From Argopecten irradians (taxonomy: Eukaryota > Mollusca > Bivalvia > Pectinida > Pectinidae), in contig NC_091134.1 of the NCBI RefSeq assembly GCF_041381155.1, forward strand, positions 6,562,255 to 6,626,254: a stretch of DNA of 64,000 bases, in the 5' to 3' direction. Positions 49,459 to 63,276 of this stretch are shown one piece after another. The notes under the pieces were generated by a model. The model made no database searches, was not told where the DNA came from, and was given only the letters and a program-made list of their open reading frames with translations. The position numbers were made by a program, and so were the translations under genes. Each line of letters opens with the position of its first letter. The first letter of the stretch is position 1.

Positions 49459-50632
49459 TCGGAAAAAATGAAAAAAAAAGAGCTAAAAAAACTAAAATAA
49501 AACTAGAATTCTACTTTCGGTAATAATACCACTTCTTCTGCTAATGAAAAAAAAAAAAGAAAATACTAGAATTCTACTTCTGTTTTAGGTACATACATAC
49601 CACTTCTGTATGAAAAAAAAAAAAAATAAGAATAAATAAAATTCTACTTCGGTACTAACCACTTTCTGCTAAAAAAAAAAAAAAACTAAATACTAAAATT
49701 CTACTTCGGTACATACCACACTTCTGCTAAATGAAAAAAAAAAAAACTAAATACTAGAATTCTAAAAAAGGTACATACCACTTCTGCTAAATGAAAAAAA
49801 AAAGAGCCTAAACTAAATAAAAAAATTTCTACTTCGGTACATACCACTTCTGCTAAAAAAAAGCCTAATAAAAAGAAAACTAAAAAAAAAAAAAACTAGG
49901 AATTCTACTTCGGTACATACCATTCTACTTAGCAAGTAGCATCGGTAATACCACTTCCGCTAATGAAAAAAGAAAAGCCTACTAATTTCTACTAGAATTC
50001 TACTTCGGTAGATACCACTTCTGCTAATGAAAGAAAGCCTTAATACCCTAGAATTCTACTTCGGTAGATACCACTTCTGCTAAATGAAAAAAGAGCCTAA
50101 ATACTAGAATTCTACTTCGGTATATACACCACTTCTGCTAATCGGCAAAAAACTTCTGCTAATCCAAAAAAAGAGCCTAAATACTAGTATTATACTTTGT
50201 TATATACAACTTCTGCTAATGAACAAAAGAAAAAAGCCTAAATACTACCAATTCTACTTTGGTAATACCATTTCTGCTAATTAAAAAAGGAAGAAACTAA
50301 ATACTAGAATTCTACTTCGTTACATGCCACTTCTGCTAATGAATAAAAGGAAGAGCCTAAATACTAGAATTTACTTAGGTAGATACACAGTTTCTGCTAA
50401 TTGAAAAAAAGGAAGAAACTAAATTCTAGAATTCAACTTCGGTAGATACATTTTCTAAATGAAAAAAGAAGAGCCTAAATACTAGAATTCTACTTCGGTA
50501 ATACATTTTCTGCTAATGAATAAAAGGAACGAGCCTAAATACCTAGAATTTCTACTTCTGTAAATACCATTTGTTTTCTGCTAATAAAAAAGAAAGAGAG
50601 CCTAAATACTAGAATTCTACTTCTGTACATAA
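41316..50632. repeat. 59-bp satellite, array A
   Basis: Head-to-tail copies of a 59-bp unit with core AATACTAGAATTCTACTTCG, GTACATACCACTTCTGCTAA and an A/G-rich stretch (TGAAAAAAGGAAGAGCCT). Every good unit has an EcoRI site. Local multi-unit patterns recur (for example blocks starting near 41715, 43310 and 43787). Open frames across it are incidental. Confidence 0.95.
45311..49990. other. A-run-corrupted part of satellite array A
   Basis: Recognisable 59-bp unit pieces (CTTCTGCTAA, GAATTCTACTTCGG) are broken up by runs of A of variable length, with loss of other bases. No comparable runs of C, G or T appear. Units decay gradually from about 44050. A failed consensus is more likely than real sequence. 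Confidence 0.8.
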
Positions 50633-53060
50633 CCCATAGGCTAGTCCAGATACTGGTTTCAATCCGGCAAAATTGCAAAAGAATTTATTTTTAATACAAT
50701 CGAAAGAAAAATGTATTTTGAATTATATGTAAAAAGTCCCAAAAGAATCTATAATGGGAAAGTTGTCAGATTGATTGTCAAAGTTTGCCTATTTTCGCTT
50801 ATTTTACGTGTTGTGTATGGTCCTCCATACATGTGAAATGGTGAACTTCCGGTTACGACGACACGACATGCCATTGTCTCTTGAAACGATTGTAATGCAA
50901 CTAAACACTATAAATCACATCTTGATTATCATAGTTTAGTCAGTATTAACTGTTTATATGTGCAATTACGACAGCTATGACTTTAAAAGGTGATTATTAC
51001 TCTATAGTGGAAACATTTTTAAAAAATCGTCTGCTTCGACCGAGTGATGCCGCTTGAGCACTATCAAAACAAAATAGATTAGGGCCTACTGACTTAAAGT
51101 TTGTTAAATTAAATCAGTGAATGGTAATAACGAAATCAAATCATACATTGATGAAATTGTGTCACGATATGTTTATTACTAGCGGTTTTGAAATGTAAAC
51201 ATTGAATAAAAAGTTGTTGGTCACAGCCATAGAAATATTGTATGGAAGCCTGTGGTTGCCGTTCCTTGCCATTTTTAGGTTTTGCGTACTTTATTTGCAA
51301 GATCAAATAACACTTTTAAAGGACATTTATCGTTGTTTAAATATGTTCTGTTTTATTTTTATAAGATGTAATTTATAAATTTTATGTTTTAATTATTTTA
51401 ATGTGTATAACATGTCTCGAATTTAAAAAGAAAACAACATTTTGGCTTAATCTTTCTGACAGCACATACTTTTCCGTCATGTACACGTAAGGTAAGGGAT
51501 ATTCAGGGCACATATATAGGTTGTTGTAGTTCAGTAATAGCATGCATCATAATTTTGTGCTGTATTGTATACGAGATTTTATTAATGTCTCTTTGTTTTG
51601 TCACAAGACTCGCAAAATATTACTGCTTAGTAGAAATGACGTCACTATAGAATTACTTGACGTCATGAAAGATTTGCGTGACGTCATGAATAGGAGATAC
51701 ATTAACGTGACCAAAGAGTTGCCTCATGGCTGTTGTATCTTCACAACTCATTCTGACGTTATCTTCTTCAATAATCAGGTAGTTTTATAAGTTATATACA
51801 CCAGGAAGTGAGTTTAAATTTACTTCAATTGATCCATTAAAACACTAATATATGTAGGTATGCATATGTCTATGTTATTGTCTAATACAAATGTATGGAA
51901 TTTCTTTGTATTGAATTCTTTTACTTAACGATTGGTTCGACATATTTTTATTCAATTTTCATTCTTAGCAAGTATTATATGTTTCTGTTTGGTATTTTCC
52001 TGACTGTATAACTTATAAGGTTTGTGTTAAGTTAACACCGAATTTATCAAGTAATTCAAAATATCGGTTACTAAAAGATTTATCGTTTTCTCATAATTAT
52101 TTCAAACCTAAAATGTAAACAAAATAGCAAATGAACCCTTAAATGCTAATACTTTACAAATTATTGGCATTAACACAAAGCTCAAAACTTCTAAAAACCG
52201 GGAAAATGAAAAAATAAAACACATACACGCACACGAACAGAAAAATAAAAGTGCTTGCTTAACACTGAACGTAAATATGCTGGATTCCATCTTCACAGGA
52301 GTTTACGAGATTTTAGCGAATCGGAATTGCGCTTTCATAACCATTTATTATATATATGTATGTAGAGTTTGTGTTTTTTAAATATTAATTTCGAAAATTA
52401 ATATACATGACGCATTCAAGTATTCAGGACAATGGAGCCAGTTTGGGACAATTACTTATAGTTAATTTAATTTTATCCTGAGCCATAGGATGGGAAATGA
52501 TTGAAGAGTCGGCTTTTATGATCAAGATCGTGCATATCACAACCAGGGATATAAAGAAAACAGGATATGTGCAAAATGTATGTTTATTTAACAGAATATA
52601 TATATATATTAAATACCTTCCTATTTTCCACTATTCTCATTGGATAATACATGGTCACGTGACGGTCAATATTCCTTTGTGAACTCCATTGCACAAACGC
52701 TGCATTCTTCAGGGTGCCGTTCTTTGACAAACGCTTTTCTTTTGATTACTATGCACATTCGAAATTACGACATTTGTTGAAGAAACGACATATCTAAAAT
52801 AAAAATTAAGGACCCCCTCGGTCATTATTTGAAATTCTACTCAACAAAGGTTCAAAAATGAAAAATAAGTTTTATTGCTGAATTCTGATTTTTTTTTAGA
52901 AATACTTTCAGTGTACATGTATGTCTGGTACTTTGTGGACTACTTGATAGTCAAGAATAAGTACGAACAGAAAAGTGATCATTAAGCCATCGGTAACCAA
53001 AAAACCCACCAATCAGAGTGTTCATAGACCATTTTAGAGGTCTTAGGTCTAAGGATGTAG
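50633..53060. other. Unique island between satellite arrays, left part
   Basis: A/T-rich, no recognised gene. An 82-codon frame at 51542-51790 contains the triple TGACGTCA motif described separately. Confidence 0.45.
51637..51686. promoter_or_regulatory. Three perfect CRE palindromes 21 bp apart
   Basis: TGACGTCA at 51637-51644, 51658-51665 and 51679-51686, each exactly 21 bp from the next. This is the binding site of CREB/ATF factors, at two helical turns. It could be a chance product of a 21-bp repeat; in one frame it reads as a heptad DV(T/M). Confidence 0.4.
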
Positions 53061-53063
53061 ATC

Positions 53064-53617
53064 AAAACTCGGTAAAACTCAGGCCCTGCAGGTAGGGCGT
53101 TAGAATTGTACCTGCTGCCCCTATTGCATGATCGTAAAAGGCGACTAAATTTAGGATCTTATCTTTTCTATTCTTCCTAACTGACTTTATCCTTCCTAAT
53201 GCTTCCCTTGGCACCGCCTCACTTTTGGCCTTGAGTTAAGCGTTCGCCCCTGTGAGGAAGGCTCTGGGTTCTGTCCCCTGGCCGAGACACACCAAAGTCT
53301 ATAAAAGTGGTAGTTTCTGCTCCTGCTTAGCGCTCAGCAAAAAAAGTGGGACGACTGGTTCGCCCGTTGTCAGTATAATGTGACCGGGTGGGGTGTGTTG
53401 CTTGGTGTCTTCGGCGGCATGCTCCAGTGATATAGCACTATAAAAAGGGCAAAAGTTTCACTATACAAGAAGACACAACTTGAATATACCGCAGTCTCCC
53501 GAAACACGCACCTCGCACAACATACACGCAACACACCGCATACATGGGAGGCCGTCCTTACATGACCATAGCTGTTAATAGGACGTTAATTAATCAAACA
53601 AACAAACAAACAAATAT
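53064..53617 (+). mobile_element. Mollusc-type SINE
   Basis: It contains GTTCGCCCCTGTGAGGAAGG, a B-box-like GGGTTCTGTCCC, GGGACGACTGGTTCGCCCG, GTGACCGGGTGGGGTGTG, and an ending ATAGCTGTTAATAGGACGTT with a (CAAA)n tail at 53597-53617. From memory this composite is widespread in bivalves and gastropods; exact family name and 5' end are not certain. Confidence 0.7.
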
Positions 53618-54269
53618 TCTACATGGATATATCATACGTAGTACAAGAAAGTTCACCGAGACAAAAAATCTCCCCCACCATGTTGATTTAAAAGCTTTCG
53701 GTTCTCAGCGGATATTCAGTCTTCAGAAAAACGGTTGCAGTACTACCGTTGGAAAGATCGATCATTTGTCGTCCAAAATCATCCTAAACAACAAAGTGTC
53801 GTCCCTAAGAGGATAGCAGCCTCGTTCCAAACAAAAATGACACAAAAATGTCCTCAATTGGATTTTGTATAAGGTAATCGCTTTAATCTCACTGGCTGAC
53901 TGAAAATGAAAGATAGTATGCTCATTGTGGGACACATGCATTGCCGTTTATCTCTGGTGTAACACACACATCAGAGACATTCGTGAAAATGCATACTTAA
54001 TGTATAAATTGTAAATTATTCTCAAACCTCTGTGTTTCGTGTGTCATAGGTGGCTCACTTTGAAATTAGTGATAGAGCGTGCAAGTGTCTACATCCTCCA
54101 AAGCGATACATATAAGATCATTATTTATGATTTTTGAATACACGTATAATATTTATTAAATTATTGAAAAGGCATTTTAATTTTTTTATTGTTTTAGTGC
54201 TAATTCAAAACCGAACATCATTGTATCAGTATTGACTTTGGCTATAAATGGTTATAAAGTTATATGTGG
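53618..54269. other. Unique DNA, nothing recognised
   Basis: Only short chance frames. Confidence 0.4.
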
Positions 54270-55113
54270 AGTGTGTATGAGTTCCGGAAATAGCGATCGC
54301 CGAAGCTAGCGATTAAAAAAAACCCAGATTTGTAGGTTTGTCTTAGATACAATATTGTATTTGCAACCGGTATGATATGATAAATATTGGTATCCTATTC
54401 TTAAACTCACATAATCCACCTCTAAACACCAAAACTTTCATTCGAGTTTACTATTTATACAATTCTAATAGTATATCTGATGAATTACAAAAGGATTCAG
54501 AACTGGTTTTTTTTCATAATGGATGTATGGGGAAACAATCAAACGTAATGGACGTGAAGTTACTCGCAGAAATGCCTGGATTGAGTACAATCGCAATCAA
54601 TCGCAGGCTACTGTATGGTTTGTTGCCAAAATTGCTATCAACATACAGTGAAGGTGCTATAAAGTCGAGGACGTAAATAGCTTATAAATCCTTGATATAT
54701 AAACCATACGTTAACTTGTCGAAGGGTGATATTTAAATCACATCTTACACTACTTTTAAATGTCTATTTTTTTATCTTTGAATACCAGTTTTGAAACGAG
54801 AAATAGTCCAAATGCGAGAAAATACATACATTTTCTTAGAGTCAAGGTCTACGGGTAATTCTTGTATGAAAATTAGCGGGATAACCGACTCAAGGCAAGA
54901 TGACTGTGCTGATTCGGTCCATTTTTATGTGTTAATTAGTATTGTTGTTAGAATATTTTCAGTTTATTTCATAGATAATTTAGTCTTAATCATTTCACAT
55001 CCATTTTCATAATAATGATAATATGTAGTAAACATCGTATTGATCCAATTAGGTCACTTTCTTCAACAATATATCTCACTTCGGCGATCGCTTATTTCCG
55101 GAATTCATACAGT
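54270..55113. mobile_element. Inverted-repeat element, candidate
   Basis: Ends carry GTTCCGGAAATAGCGATCGC (about 54281) and its near-complement at 55084-55105, inverted over about 30 bp. Short + strand frames of 99 and 73 codons lie inside (54377-54676, 54791-55012); neither is recognised. Target duplication was not resolved. Confidence 0.4.
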
Positions 55114-55939
55114 GCACTTCGACCACTTTGAGATATTTTGAGTGTCTATGAAAAAACAACACTTCTTAGGTTGCCCTTCCAGTAGAACTGACGAAGATGT
55201 TTTTTATTTAATTTGTTATGCAATATGGTGTCTATTGTAGTCACCATGGATTTCGTACTGACCCATGAAATGACAACACTTGGTTAGAAGCATGTCGGGA
55301 TTATTTCAAGCAATTTTCAGCAAAATCGCACTTCCAGAACTTGAAAAATATCAAAATTGTGTTTTCGAAATGGCAGCCGTGGCGGCCATCTTAGATTTAG
55401 TATCGACCCATGAAAAAAATGTTTAGTTTGGACCATGTAAGGATCATATCAGACAACTTTCAGCTCAATATCACCAGTAGAACTTTAGAAAAGAGGTTTA
55501 AAATGTGAAAAGTTTACATACTGCTGACGACGGCTCAGGACGATGGAAAACGCACGATCGAGATTTGATTTCCGGAAGCACGCGCATGCGCATATCGCGA
55601 CATCTGCTGTAAATCTTTAATTAATCTAATATGAAGTCTACTGTGCTTCGAGTAAAACCAAGCAAGAACAAAAAAGATTGTTTTCAAGAGAAAAATAACG
55701 ATTTGCAATTATTATTGATAAGAAACACTTATAAACGTCTTATCCGTTTTGCTGCATTTTTATGGAAAATAGTGGATGCTATTGTCATCTCTGGAGGCTA
55801 TTTTTTAGCATTTTCCCCTTCTCAAAATTCTTGGGACTTTTTAATATAGTAAGACAGTATATTCTAGATTTAAAATGTGTATAAATAAATTCTTTTGCAA
55901 TTTTGTCAGATTACTCCTTATTTTTGGGGTAAATATACT
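55114..55939. other. Unique or diverged repetitive DNA before satellite array B
   Basis: 55130-55600 contains paired similar sentences (ACCCATGAAATGACAACACT, ACCCATGAAAAAAATG) and ends with GACGACGGCTCAGGACGATG, suggestive of an old interspersed repeat. No gene was recognised. Confidence 0.35.
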
Positions 55940-58900
55940 AGCCTAAAAGAGCCTAAATACTAGAATTCTACTTAGGTACATGCCACTTATGCTAATGAAT
56001 AAAAGGAAGAGCCTAAATAACTATAATTCTACTTCGGTATATACCACTTCTGCTAATGAAAAAAGGAAAGACCTAAATACTAAAATTATTCTTAGGTACA
56101 TACCACTTCTGCTAATGAAAAAAGGAAAAGCCTAAATACAAGAATTCTACTTCGGTAGATACCACGTTCTGCTTATGAAGGAAAGAAGAGCCTAAATACT
56201 ACAATTCTACTTAGGTACATACAAATTTATCTAATGAAAAAAGGAAGAGCCTAAATGATAGAATTCTACTTCGTAGATACCATTTCTGCTAATTAAAAAG
56301 GAAAAGACTAAATACTAGAATTCTACTTAGGTAAATACCACTTCTGCTAATGAATAAAAGGAAGAGTCTAAATACTAGAATTCTACTTCGGTAGATACCA
56401 TTTCTGGTTGTGAAAAAAGAAAGAAACTGAATACTAAAATTCTTCTTCAGTTCATACCACTTCTGCTTATGAATAAAAGGAAAGAGCCTAATTACTAGAA
56501 TTCTACTTAGGTACATACCACTTGTGCTAATTAAAAAACAAACAAACTAAATACTAAAATTCTACTTCGGTACATACCACTTAGGCTAATAAAAAAAGAA
56601 GATCCTAAAGACTAGAATTCTACTTCGGTACATACCACTTCTGCTAATTAAAAAACAAACAAACTAAATACTAAAATTCTACTTCGGAATATACCACTTC
56701 TGGTTATGAAGGTAAGAAGAACCTAAATACTGCAATTCTACTTAGGTACATACAAATTCTTCTAATGAAAAAAGGAAGAGCCTAAATAATAGAATTCTAC
56801 TTCGGTAGATACCATTTCTGCTAATTAAAAAGGAAAAAACTAAATACTAGAATTCTACTTAGGTACATACCACTTCTGCTAATGAATAAAAGGAAGAGTC
56901 TAAATACTAGAATTCTACTTCGGTAGATACCATTTCTGGTTGTGAAAAAAGAAAGAAACTGAATACTAAAATTCTTCTTCAGTTCATACCACTTCTGCTT
57001 ATGAATAAAAGGAAGAGCCTAATTACTAGAATTCTACTTCGGAATATACCACTTCTGCTAATGAAAAAAGGAAGAGCCAAAATACTAGAATCCTACTTCG
57101 GTACATACCACTTCTGCTAATTAAGAAAAGAAAGAGCATAAATATTAGAATTCTACATCGGTAGATACCACTTCTGCTAATTAAGAAAGGAAGAAATTAA
57201 ATACTAGAATTCTACTTCGGTACATACCACTTCTGCTAGTGAAGAAAAGAAAAAAGCCTTAATAACTAGAATTCTACTTAGGTACATACCACTTCTGGTT
57301 ATGAAGGAAAGAAGAGCCTAAATACTAGATTTCTACTTCAGTACATACCACTTCCGCTAATGAAATAAAGAAGAGCCTTAATTCTAGAATTCTACTTCGG
57401 TAGATACCACTTCTGCTAATGAAAAAAGGAAAACCTAAATACTAGAATTCTACTTCGGTATATACCACTTCTGCTAATGAAGAAAAGAAAGAGCCTAAAT
57501 ACTAGAATTCTACTTCGGTAGATACCACTTCTGCTAATCAAAAAAGGAAGAAATTAAATACTAGTATTCTACTTTGTTATATACAACTTCTGCTAATGAA
57601 CAAAAGAAAAAGCCTAAATACTACAATTCTACTTTGGTAGATACCATTTCTGCTAATTAAAAAAGGAAGAAACGAAATACTAGAATTCTACTTCAGTACA
57701 TACCACTTCTGCTAATGAATAAAAGGAAGAGCCTAAATACTAGAAGTCTACTTCGGTAGATACCATTTCTGCTTAATAAAAAAGTAAGAAACTAAATACT
57801 AGAATTCTACTTCGTTACATGCCACTTCTGCTAATGAATAAAAGGAAGAGCCTAAATACTAGAATTCTACTTAGGTAGATACCATTTCTGCTAATTAAAA
57901 AAGGAAGAAAACTAAATTCTAGAATTCTACTTCGGTACATACATTTTCTGCTAATGAATAAAAGGAAGAGCCTAAATACTAGAATTCTACTTCGGTAGAT
58001 ACATTTTCTGCTAATGAATAAAAGGAAGAGCCTAAATTCTAGAATTCTACTTCTGTAGATACTATTTCTGCTTAATAAAAAAGTAAGAAACTAAATACTA
58101 GAATTCTACTTCGTTACATACCACTTCTGCTAATGAATAAAAGGAAGAGCATAGATACTAGAATTCTACTTCGGTAGATACCACTTCTGCTAATGAAGAA
58201 AAGAAAGAGCCTAAATACTAGAATTCTACTTAGGTACATGCCACTTATGCTAATGAATAAAAGGAATGAGCCTAAATACTATAATTCTACTTCGGTATAT
58301 ACCACTTCTGCTAATGAAAAAAGGAAGACCTAAATACTAAAATTATTCTTAGGTACATACCACTTATGCTAATGAAAAAAAGAAAAGCCTAAATACAAGA
58401 ATTCTACTTCGGTAGATACCACGTCTGCTTATGAAGGAAAGAAGAGCCTAAATACTACAATTCTACTTAGGTACATACAAATTCTTCTAATGAAAAAAGG
58501 AAGAGCCTAAATAATAGAATTCTACTTCGGTAGATACCATTTCTGCTAATTAAAAAGGAAAAGACTAAATACTAGAATTCTACTTAGGTAAATACCACTT
58601 CTGCTAATGAATAAAAGGAAGAGTCTAAATACTAGAATTCTACTTCGGTAGATACCATTTCTGGTTGTGAAAAAGAAAGAAACTGAATACTAAAATTCTT
58701 CTTCAGTTCATACCACTTCTGCTTATGAATAAAAGGAAGAGCCTAATTACTAGAATTCTACTTAGGTACATACCACTTGTGCTAATTAAAAAACAACACA
58801 AACTAAAAATACTAAAATTCTACTTCAGGTACATACCACTTAGGCTAATAAAAAAAGAAGATCCTAAAGACTAGAATTACTACTTCGGTACATACCACTT

Positions 58901-61900
58901 CTGCTAATTAAAAAACAAACAAACTAAATACTAAAATTCTACTTCGGAATATACCACTTCTGGTTATGAAGGTAAGAAGAACCTAAATACTGCAATTCTA
59001 CTTAGGTACATACAAATTCTTCTAATGAAAAAAGGAAGAGCCTAAATAATAGAAATTCTACTTCGGTAGATACCATTTCTGCTAATTAAAAAGGAAAAAA
59101 CTAGAAATACTAGAATTCTACTTAGGTTACATACCACTTCTTGCTAATGAATAAAAGGAAGAGTCTAAATACTAGAATTCTACTTCGGTAGATACCATTT
59201 CTGGTTGTGAAAAAATGAAAGAAAACTGAATACTAAAAATTCTTCTTCAGTATCATCACCAACTTTCTGCTTATGAATAAAAGGATCGAGCCCCTAATTA
59301 CTAGAATTCTACTTCGGTTACATACCCCCACTTATGCTAATGAAGAAAAGAAGATCCTAAAGACTAGGATTTTTCCTACTTCGGCTACATACGCACTTCT
59401 GCTAAATAAAATAAACAAACAAACTAAATAAATTACCTAAAATTCTACTTCGGTACAATACCACTTTCTGCTAATGAAGAAAAGGAGAAAGAGCCTAAAT
59501 ACTAGAATTCTACTTCGGAAATATACCACTTCTGCTAATGAAACAAGGAAGAGCCACAAAATACTAGAATCCTACTTTCGGTACAATACCACTTCTGCTA
59601 ATTAAGAAAAGAAAGAGCATAAATATTAGAATTCTACATCGGTAGATACCACTTCTGCTAATTAAGAAAGGAAGAAATTAAATACTAGAATTCTACTTCG
59701 GTACATACCACTTCTGCTAGTGAAGAAAAGAAAAAGCCTTAATACTAGAATTCTACTTAGGTACATACCACTTCTGGTTATGAAGGAAAGAAGAGCCTAA
59801 ATACTAGATTTCTACTTCAGTACATACCACTTCCGCTAATGAAATAAAGAAGAGCCTTAATTCTAGAATTCTACTTCGGTAGATACCACTTCTGCTAATG
59901 AAAAAAGGAAAACCTAAATACTAGAATTCTACTTCGGTATATACCACTTCTGCTAATGAAGAAAAGAAAGAGCCTAAATACTAGAATTCTACTTCGGTAG
60001 ATACCACTTCTGCTAATCAAAAAAGGAAGAAATTAAATACTAGTATTCTACTTTGTTATATACAACTTCTGCTAATGAACAAAAGAAAAAGCCTAAATAC
60101 TACAATTCTACTTTGGTAGATACCATTTCTGCTAATTAAAAAAGGAAGAAACGAAATACTAGAAATCTACTTCGGTACATACCACTTCTGCTAATGAATA
60201 AAAGGAAGAGCCTAAAATACTAGAATTCTACTTCGGTAGATACCATTTCTGCTTAATAAAAAAGTAAGAAACTAAATACTAGAATTCTACTTCGTTACAT
60301 GCCACTTCTGCTAATGAATAAAAGGAAGAGCCTAAATACTAGAATTCTACTTAGGTAGATTACCATTTCTGCTAATTAAAAAAGGAAGAAACTAAATTCT
60401 AGAATTCTACTTCGGTACATACATTTTCTGCTAATGAATAAAAGGAAGAGCCTAAATACTAGAATTCTACTTCGGTAGATACATTTTCTGCTAATGAATA
60501 AAAGGAAGAGCCTAAATTCTAGAATTCTACTTCTGTAGGTACCATTTCTGCTTAATAAAAAAGTAAGAAACTAAATACTAGAATTCTACTTCGTTACATA
60601 CCACTTCTGCTAATGAATAAAAGGAAGAGCATAGATACTAGAATTCTACTTCGGTAGATACCACTTCTGCTAATGAAGAAAAGAAAGAGCCTAAATACTA
60701 GAATTCTACTTAGGTACATGCCACTTATGCTAATGAATAAAAGGAAGAGCCTAAAATACTATAATTCTACTTCGGTATATACCACTTCTGCTAATGAAAA
60801 AAAGGAAGACCTAAATACTAAAATTATTCTTAGGTACATACCACTTCTGCTAATGAAAAAAAGGAAAAGCCTAAATACAAGAATTCTACTTCGGTAGATA
60901 CCACGTCTGCTTATGAAGGAAAGAAGAGCCTAAATACTACAATTCTACTTAGGTACATACAAATTCTTCTAATGAAAAAAGGAAGAGCCTAAATAATAGA
61001 ATTCTACTTCGGTAGATACCATTTCTGCTAATTAAAAAGGAAAAAGACTAAATACTAGAATTCTACTTAGGTAAATACCACTTCTGCTAATGAATAAAAG
61101 GAAGAGTCTAAATACTAGAATTCTACTTCGGTAGATACCATTTCTGGTTGTGAAAAAAGAAAGAAACTGAATACTAAAATTCTTCTTTCAGTTTCATACC
61201 ACTTCTGCTTATGAATAAAAGGAAGAGCCTAATTACTAGAATTCTACTTAGGTACATACCACTTGTGCTAATTAAAAAACAAACAAACTAAATACTAAAA
61301 TTCTACTTCGGTACATACCACTTAGGCTAATAAAAAAAGAAGATCCTAAAGACTAGAATTCTACTTCGGTACATACCACTTCTGCTAATTAAAAAAACAA
61401 ACAAACTAAATACTAAAATTCTACTTCGGAATATACCACTTCAGGGTTATGAAGGTAAGAAGAACCTAAATACTGCAATTCTACTTAGGTACATACAAAT
61501 TCTTCTAATGAAAAAAGGAAGAGCCTAAATAATAGAATTCTACTTCGGTAGATACCATTTCTGCTAATTAAAAAGGAAAAAACTAAATACTAGAATTCTA
61601 CTTAGGTACATACCACTTCTGCTAATGAATAAAAGGAAGAGTCTAAATACTAGAATTCTACTTCGGGTAGATACCATTTTCTGGTGTGAAAAAAGAAAGA
61701 AACTGAATACTAAAATTCTTCTTCAGTTCATACCACTTCTGCTTATGAATAAAAGGAAGAGCCTAATTACTAGAATTCCCTACTTAGGTACATACCACTT
61801 ATGCTAATGAAGAAAAGATGAGATCCTAAAGACTAGAATTCTACTTCGGTACATACCACTTCTGCTAAATAAAAAACAAACAAACTAAATACTAAAATTC

Positions 61901-62785
61901 TACTTCGGTACATACCACTTCTGCTAATGAAGAAAAGAAAGAGCCTAAATACTAGAATTCTACTTCGGAATTTACCACTTCTGCTAATGAAAAAAGGAAG
62001 AGCCAAAATACTAGAATCCTACTTCGGTACATACCACTTCTGCTAATTAAGAAAAGAAAGAGCATAAATATTAGAATTCTACATCGGTAGATACCACTTC
62101 TGCTAATTAAGAAAGGAAGAAATTAAATACTAGAATTCTACTTCGGTACATACCACTTCTGCTAGTGAAGAAAAGAAAAAGCCTTAATACTAGATTCTAC
62201 TTAGGTACATACCACTTCTGGTTATGAAGGAAAGAAGAGCCTAAATACTAGATTTCTACTTCAGTACATACCACTTCCGCTAATGAAATAAAGAAGAGCC
62301 TTAATTCTAGAATTCTACTTCGGTAGATACCACTTCTGCTAATGAAAAAAGGAAAACCTAAATACTAGAATTCTACTTCGGTATATACCACTTCTGCTAA
62401 TGAAGAAAAGAAAGAGCCTAAATACTAGAATTCTACTTCGGTAGATACCACTTCTGCTAATTCAAAAAAGGAAGAAATTAAATACTAGTAATCTACTTTG
62501 TTATATACAACTTCCTGCTAATGAACAAAAGAAAAAGCCTAACATACTACAATTCTACTTTGGTAGATACCATTTCTGCTAATTAAAAAAGGAAGAAACG
62601 AAATACTAGAAATCTACTTCGGTACATTACCACTTCTGCTAATGAAATAAAAGGAAGAGCCTAAATACTAGAATTCTACTTCGGTAGATACCATTTCTGC
62701 TTAATAAAAAAGTAAGAAACTAAATACTAAATAGAAAAAAAAAAAGAATTAAAAGAAAAAAAAAAAAAAAAGATACATTTTTCTG

Positions 62786-62822
<37 letters not shown>

Positions 62823-63165
62823 AAAAAAAAAGAAATACAACTTCTAATGAAAAAAAGAAAGAAAAAAAAAAAAAAAAGAATTAAAAAAAAACTTCGTTAC
62901 AAAACTTCTGCTAAAAAAAAGGAAGAAAAAAAATACTAAAAAAAAAATTCTAAAAAATACCAAAAAAAAAATGAAAAAAAAAAAAAAGCCTAAAAGAAAA
63001 AAAAAAAAAACTTAGGTACAAACTTCTGCTAATGAAAAAAAGAAAGAGAAAAAAATAAAAAAAATTTTACTTCGGTAAATACCACTTCTGCTAAAAAAAA
63101 AAAAAAAAAAAAAAAAAAATACTAAAATTAAAAAAAAAGGTAAAATAAAAACTTCTGCTAAAAGA

Positions 63166-63201
<36 letters not shown>

Positions 63202-63245
63202 CTACTTCGGTAGAAAAAAAAGAAAGCCTACAATACTAGAATTCT

Positions 63246-63276
<31 letters not shown>

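Noticed and set aside
45311-49990. Poly(A) tails of many retrocopies
   Set aside because: The runs fall at all positions of the satellite unit with no gene or SINE body before them.
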